A program made the position numbers and the translations under genes. Below, one piece after another: positions 58,901 through 64,000 of a stretch of DNA of 64,000 bases. Each line of letters starts with the position of its first letter. Within the stretch, counting starts at the first letter, position 1. The DNA is from Flammulina velutipes (Eukaryota > Basidiomycota > Agaricomycetes > Agaricales > Physalacriaceae), in assembly GCA_011800155.1 (NCBI GenBank), contig CM022368.1, positions 310,001 to 374,000 on the forward strand, given 5' to 3'. The notes beneath the pieces are model-generated. The model was not told the origin of the DNA. It worked only from the letters and a program-made list of their open reading frames with translations, and searched no databases.

Positions 58901-60270
58901 AGGTGTTAGATTTTCCACCGGTAGTGAGAAGAATCGTCATGAGGAGATTGGTGATGTAACGAGGGTGGGCGGTGTCCCGAACCTCGACAGTGGTGGTTTT
59001 GGCCTTGCGAGAATGTGCAGCAGAGTCTTCGAGTACCTCTCTGTTCATGCCGGCGACGAAGATACTAAGCTGTTCTCGGAAATAGGGGTTATCGAAGACG
59101 TCTAAAGGGATGGACACACAGGGTCCAGGGAAGGTCCTAATGAGTCGGTCTTCACAAGCCATAACTGCTGTGTTTGTAGCGCTAACTTCGAATGATTCGC
59201 AAATGACGTCTTCGAATCGTAGACGGAATATAAGGCCAGCGTTTTGCTCCCTTATCAAGAAAGCAGAGATATCTGTGGAACGAGTGTTGAGTACAGGCTG
59301 TTATCTTGATTTCTGAACAATGAGCATACCGCCAGCATTCATACGAGCGAGTCCGTCGGCCACAGCTTCCGCGCCATAGTCATCTTCTTCTTCGTAAAGT
59401 TGGACGAGTCCCGAGAGAAGATTGGCCACGGTGAATGAGGGGATAGAAGGCGACTGAGCACCATGCGCATAGTAGCGAGCAGAACTATCTGCGATAAGGC
59501 TTGCAAGAGCATGCTCACAGAGCGTAGATCGGTCATCGTGCTGAGGAAGTTTTAATGGCATGAAAACATGATTGACGATATAGACAAGGTCGTCCATTGT
59601 GATGCTCTTTCACTTCTCGCCTCGAGAAGATGGTGGGATGCGATAGAGCTTTGCAAAAACGTGGGCTACGTGGGGTAAGCCTAGTATCACCCCGGTGGTT
59701 TGCTTTCTCCGTTGTGTGGGAATCTAGAGGACATTAGTTAAATGCAAGATAGGTCGGCGTTATAGTTACCTCGTACAACGAGCTATTCCTACGAGGATTT
59801 AGACTTCGAGGTCCGGCCAAATTGATGTTCTATTTGAGGCGCGAGCTTGGTACCAGATGTGTAATGCGTCGATTGGTGCATGAAATGACTTTTTAACACG
59901 AAGTAAAGAGCTGCGACGTCGAAGTTTCATTCAAAACACCATCGCACAGGGAGGTATGCAAGGTCTTGCAAGAATAGATAGACACTGCGCTGCCTTAGTC
60001 GCGCATGAATGTCGGTGTGAAACAGTGATATTGCGTTGATTGAAAAATTGGTCTAGGTGACTGAGTCAGAAATAGTGCCAGTGCATTTCGGATAACATAC
60101 CTTCATATACTATGATATCAGTCTCTTATACAGCTGCTGCGCGTGCATGCCTCCGCTCATGGAAAGTCGTGTCTTCACGACGATGATAGTCAGAAACTTG
60201 GGGACGCGATGTTGGTCCTTGTTTGGCTTCCCAGCTCTTTCCACCGTCATCCCGCCGACAAGCAAATGTC
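49935..60270. repeat. Segmental duplication, unit B
   Basis: Counterpart of 5503-16390, same orientation. The match starts at about 49935 (shared ATTCACTGAGCT) and runs past the giant gene to about 60270. Upstream blocks recur in the same order as at 15.9-16.4 kb but are more diverged than the coding region. Edges are approximate. Confidence 0.75.
49959..59597 (-). CDS. Giant DUF6606-DUF3638-DUF3645 ATPase-like protein, copy B
   Basis: About 3,092 aa from eight exons (minus): 59597-59330, 59272-57693, 57640-56177, 56130-56056, 56004-54854, 54803-53270, 53215-51259, 51208-49959. Intron positions and phases match copy A one for one, and exons 1 (268 nt), 4 (75 nt) and 7 (1957 nt) are identical in length. 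Motifs are kept: QLNMGEGKT near residues 2054-2062, ILDESDELL near 2187, SEFGHPDIAILLTCLAYYY (DUF3645), RGTDL and MRMRQLGKGQ. Exon 8 has a short proline-rich insertion (APELPAPEPLPTYS) caused by a small internal repeat at about 50285-50315. Intron 6 (53216-53269) is 54 nt with no in-frame stop, so retention would insert 18 residues without breaking the protein. Function unknown; the same caution about the ubiquitin-hydrolase label applies as for copy A. Confidence 0.9.
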
Positions 60271-61468
60271 TGCAAACGCCGGGAAAACGCTGCACTGACC
60301 TGGAGAAGAGGAAGAGGACTACAATGTCTTGTATATTTGTTTTGACGCACCTATAACCTTTCGGAAATATACAAGGTAGTCTCAATGGCTTGCAATACAC
60401 GAAAGGATCAGTTCATTCCGCGTCTCCACCCTCGGATAGGCATCCAATTATGCGAGCAGCACGAACACAGGAGGTTGGCTTCTTCAACTTTCCACTACAC
60501 CGTTCGCCAACTGGCAATCACCTCCTCACAGCCGCTACCGACCCCGTTATTGCATAAATCCATACCGCAGCGCATTGACGTGTGGCATTTATGGGGGAAG
60601 GTATTTGCCACTTCTGGATGTTTTGCGCACCAATGGATTGAACCCATGTACGTCGTCCCATTCCCTTTCTTTGTTGCTGCTTATACATACCATAGGGATG
60701 AAGACATGGCCATGATTTTACCGGGATCGTCGCAACCCCGCCAACTACGAAGGGCATGCTCGAGAAAGAAGGAAAGCAACTCAGATTCGATCCCCCTCGT
60801 CGCGTAACTGCATGTCCGAAATTTTGGACCAGTTTTGGACGATCAACGAGCTTCTTTTGCTCATAGTCGTCAGTCTATTCTCCGCTTCCTCCTCCTCTGA
60901 TATTAATCCATTATCTCAGCAGAGTTGTACTGCCAAAAACATCACTACGCCTACGATGCATGGGCCTGTTCGTATGCTCTTATTTCGCTTGACCTGTCGG
61001 ATATGGACATGACCTTGCTTTGTATTGCCCTTCATCTCTAGGATATTCCATCCGATAACCTTCCAAGAGCTGATAGATGACAAGTCCACCCATGTCGACT
61101 ACTTTCATTTATCTATTTATCCCTACTGAAGGAAATCTTTCCTAAAGATTACAGGTGCTTCCATATACTTTATGCGCGTACTTAATGCTAGTCTTACAGT
61201 TGTCCGTGACTTACACGAATTAATGTGATTTTTTCCGTGTCTCCACTTTCGGATGGTCCCCGAACCACACACTCAGCACGATTCGCAGGGCAGCACACCT
61301 CAACTTTTTCGTTGCATTGATTAAGTTGTCCGGCATCTGTTTGTCTTCCCTCAGTTGTCCATGTCATCAACTAGTATTCGATCTGCTTCCACAAGCCTAG
61401 GGCACTTTTGTCAAGTCTCTCGAAAACGTATTATGATAATTCCTCTGTTTTGATCGTACTAGCAGTTA

Positions 61469-61485
61469 CCCGTGGCTACGCCACG
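61469..61485. repeat. Short perfect inverted repeat
   Basis: Stem CCGTGGC, loop TAC, stem GCCACGG. Seven perfectly paired, GC-rich bases in AT-rich surroundings; could form a small hairpin. No gene or known element is attached to it. Confidence 0.6.
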
Positions 61486-61763
61486 GTTCGTATAATACTA
61501 CACATAGTCATCTCCCAGCTCCAGGCTACAACAAGTATGTTATGGTTCAATCATACCTCTGCTCCCTTTAAGGTGTAAAGCTTCTCCCGGGATCTGCCCG
61601 TGCCCGTGGTCTCCATTCTCCCCAGACCTATCGTTGGATTATTGGATATTAGCTGACAATGTGAATTATAATGCTCCATACATCACAATTCTGTAGTAGA
61701 AAGTACCCCAGTTAGTATTCCACAGCTGTGGTTATTGAATCTGTGGGCACTCCAAACATCTGG

Positions 61764-61936
61764 TCTCATGCGCCACAACTGGAAGGAGCTCTGGACACGA
61801 ACCGAAGTCCCACTAAATACATCAAAATTCTCGTGCTTTAATAACCTGCCATGATATCCATACGAAGCACAAGCTCTCATGCGCCACAATCAGTGTCTGG
61901 AACCAAGGCCCGGATACACGGACCGAAATCCCAGCG
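61764..61936. repeat. Imperfect direct repeat, about 110-bp period
   Basis: Two blocks share TCTCATGCGCCACAA at their start (61764 and 61874 regions) and a later CACGRACCGAARTCCCA-type segment. They look like an old tandem duplication or two fragments of the same element. Confidence 0.5.
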
Positions 61937-62247
61937 ACGGTCCAATGAGAACACGTCTTTGTCTCCCGCCATTTGTCTAGCCAATAGGGATCGCTCCCGG
62001 GGGACTCTCTTTTTTAATAGAAGATGCTGGGATATAGCGAGTTCTCAACTTCACACCACGTCACGACACTGGGTCGTAGTCAAGGCGCAACTCGTAGACA
62101 TATCTCCCAGATACATCATTGCGCTCCCTTGTAATAAGCAAGACGAGCAGGATGATGGGTACACATCTGGTATACATCACCAATTATTTGAGAGATCGAA
62201 GAAAGGTATCTATTCTATCGAGTCGTCTATCGGGCCCAAGCGGTGTA

Positions 62248-63251
62248 CTAGTTATCAGCCTTGAAGGTATACAGCCCGCCTTCTCGTTTGGCGGCGGAGA
62301 AAAACAGTTGCGAGAGAATAGCGCCGGACGGGATAGATAACGAGCATTCAACCTTGTCGCCTGGAGAAAGGGCGCCTACTCCAGAAGGAGTACCGGTTAG
62401 GACCAAATCTCCTTCCTAGTAGTAGCGTGAGGATTACAAGACAGTGCGCAAGTGGGAAAATCGAACCTCGAGAGTCATGATGGATGATATGTGCTCTATG
62501 AGGCGAGGAATACGAAAGATCATATCTGATGTGACCCCGTCCTGCTTAGTGACCCCATTTACCTGAATGAAGGTTGTGATGAGTTGCGCGCGTGAACCCT
62601 CGGACAAAAGTACCCACCGCAAGAGTCAAACGAAGGTTTTGTGGATCGATACTCGACGTCTTCTGGATGAAAGGGCTAGATTGCACGCATGCTAAGTCGC
62701 TGCTGGAACGTGTGGATTGTTACATACCCAATGGGGGTGAACGAGTCGAAGCCCTTTGCAGCAGACCATGGAAGACCTTTGTTTCTAACTTGTGCTTGGA
62801 GATTCCTAGCAGTCATGTCGACAGCCAAGGCTTGGCAGCTTAGTATTTCGCATCGGTACTTTACTGTCAAAAAAGCTCACCGTATCCAGCTATATGCGAC
62901 GCCGCGTTCGCTTGGGGAATGTCGCGGCCACCTTTCCCAATAACAAGGCCAAGTTCCACTGGGTGTTACAGCTGTTACGGCTATGCTTCTATGTCAATGA
63001 AGGAACGACGTACCTTCATAATGGGCATCAATACCAGGGGGAATCTGAACGACGCCACCGGAAGTTATATATGAGGTAGTTGGCTTCAGAAAGAAGAAGG
63101 GCTCTTTTGGTGTGGCGTTGGATAATTCCTTGATATGCTCTGCGTAGTTGCGCCCAATAGCGACAATCTTCGAGTGTACGACATCAAAACATGAGATGGA
63201 GGTAGATTAGACGCGATTCACTTTCTTTCCGTTTCTTGCAAACGATGCCAT
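62248..63251 (-). CDS. Fumarylacetoacetate hydrolase-family protein (FAHD1/acylpyruvase-like)
   Basis: Seven exons (minus: 63251-63222, 63167-63014, 62958-62881, 62830-62728, 62675-62618, 62562-62467, 62415-62248) give 228 aa, the usual length for single-domain FAHD1-like enzymes. Metal and active-site signatures are present: IVAIGRNYAEHIKELSNATP, the EVELGLVIG pair of Glu, ALAVDMTARN with the metal-binding Asp, KGFDSFTPIG, and EGDLVLTGTPSGVG in the last exon. Family members cleave acylpyruvates or decarboxylate oxaloacetate in a Mg2+- or Mn2+-dependent way; which applies here is unknown. A mitochondrial presequence is not obvious (MASFARNGKK). The gene is complete and the last residues KADN precede TAG. 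Confidence 0.9.
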
Positions 63252-63621
63252 GATTGCCAGCAGCAACGAGTTGCTTTTACTCGCCAAGCGATGATGTGAC
63301 ATGCACGTCACGCTCAAACAACTTCGGCAACTTCCTGAACCGCCACAAGCCTCTCAATGCCTCCATAGAATTTACGCAAGGACTACAGAAACCTTTTCAA
63401 AAAGCTAGAAATTATTTAGCACCCAGAACCGGCGTTGATCAGTGGTTGTAGCCTTTTTTCAAAATGATTCTTAACGTCGGCTTGGCATGCTCAGCCCCTC
63501 AGCCCGAGACCTGATCTCACAGGTGGCTTGGCGCGAAGGGCAACGAAATCTGCCCAGAGACTTGGTGACCGTGATATAAGACTGCACAGAATCTGCTCCC
63601 CGCCTTGCCACTTTACCCCTC
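63252..63621. other. Divergent intergenic region
   Basis: Separates the minus-strand hydrolase gene from the plus-strand partial gene. No gene seen. Confidence 0.5.
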
Positions 63622-64000
63622 ATGTCTTCATCTTCCTCCGCTTCAGATTCTGAACAGTTAGTACTTATTCGGTCGTAGCATTGTGTTACGCTAACAGCGA
63701 ATTAGAACCTCTGAGGCCCCTACTCAAACCGCGCGCTTGGGCCTCTCTTGGGAAATAGCTGTTATAACAATAACCAGTCAGTTCTGCTCGCTCTACCTTC
63801 GCCCGCAACCTTGCTCACGTCTATGATAGTCGTAATCATTCTGGCAGTTATAGCCACCACCATCTTCCAAGTGCGCAAGAAGGCCCAACGGAAGAGGTAC
63901 GACGCAGAGCGAGCAGAGACGGCGGCAAGCAGAGCAGAGAAACGGACAAATGCATCGCCTATACGCAAGGTTCGTCTCACAACACCTCTGGAATCTTTTC
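63622..64000 (+). CDS. Partial gene, probable single-pass membrane protein
   Basis: Cut by the window edge. A likely start is the ATG at 63622 (MSSSSSASDSEQ) with a GTTAGT donor just after. The best coding signal is 63770-63969: a hydrophobic segment (TSMIVVIILAVIATTIFQVR) followed by a basic, helical stretch (KKAQRKRYDAERAETAASRA) that ends at a GTTCGT donor. That suits a type III or tail-anchored single-pass protein with a cytosolic basic tail. I could not find an intron that links the two parts in frame, so the 5' structure is unsettled. Confidence 0.4.

Larger units (their letters stand above)
59598..62247. other. 5' flank of copy B and gene-poor region
   Basis: The first 0.7 kb is duplicated flank. 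From 60.3 to 62.2 kb I find no gene I can support; the 140-codon frame at 60385-60807 (+) has no recognisable motif or intron. A stretch near 61241-61310 weakly repeats 60420-60500 (shared TCTCCAC..TCGGAT..GG). This region likely holds old mobile-element debris. Confidence 0.45.

Noticed and set aside
60385..60807. 140-codon plus-strand open frame
   Set aside because: No motif, no intron support, no second exon; part of the region resembles another non-coding stretch at 61.25 kb.
1..64000. tRNA, rRNA or CRISPR features
   Set aside because: No cloverleaf with A and B boxes, no rRNA-like stretch and no regularly spaced repeats were found by eye; CRISPR is not expected in a fungal nuclear genome.

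Overview
The window looks like nuclear DNA of an agaricomycete (mushroom-forming basidiomycete). Genes are split by many short introns of about 45-60 nt with GT/AG ends. Several families are typical of that group, and basidiomycete versions of ilv2, AP-2 mu, CENP-C/Mif2 and SAPS are present. Species cannot be named from sequence alone. All exon models below were built by hand from splice signals, reading phase and family knowledge; no alignment or database search was run.

Layout. 1.3-3.2 kb (-): intact integrase-core (DDE) gene. 3.6-4.6 kb (-): coiled-coil basidiomycete protein. 5.5-15.2 kb (-): copy A of a giant DUF6606-DUF3638-DUF3645 protein (about 3,096 aa, 8 exons). 16.4-17.5 kb: a rearranged zone with a truncated fragment of the 49-kb gene and a pseudogene carrying two in-frame stops. 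18.3-19.0 kb (+): small secreted/membrane protein. 19.4-22.7 kb (+): a diverged F-box gene pair, the second frameshifted. 22.7-23.9 kb (-): unknown protein. 25.0 kb (+): conserved unknown. 26.0-26.3 kb (-): mitochondrial ribosomal protein L37/mL54. 26.6-28.5 kb (-): FAD monooxygenase. 30.5-32.4 kb (-): CENP-C/Mif2. 33.6-34.1 kb (+): small unknown. 34.6-38.8 kb (+): two tandem F-box genes of equal length. 39.1-41.3 kb (+): acetolactate synthase. 41.5-43.2 kb (-): AP-2 mu. 43.9 kb (+): unknown. 45.0-48.4 kb (+): SIT4-phosphatase-associated (SAPS) protein. 48.7-49.7 kb (-): unknown 280-aa protein. 50.0-59.6 kb (-): copy B of the giant protein (about 3,092 aa). 62.2-63.3 kb (-): fumarylacetoacetate hydrolase-family enzyme. 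The window ends in a partial membrane-protein gene.

The main story is the pair of giant genes. They lie in the same orientation 44.4 kb apart, with the same eight exons, matching intron phases and three exons of identical length, and both are open throughout. They carry SecA/SF2-like ATPase signatures (GEGKT, DESD, RGTDL, MRMRQLGKG). A broken copy of the gene that flanks copy B also sits beside copy A, so a large segmental duplication followed by rearrangement is the simplest reading. A second layer is recent homogenisation between paralogues: patches of near-identity, including an intron, in the tandem F-box pair and inside the giant genes. Between these fast-evolving families lie ordinary housekeeping genes for branched-chain amino acid synthesis, endocytosis, kinetochore, mitochondrial translation and phosphatase regulation, all of which look intact.
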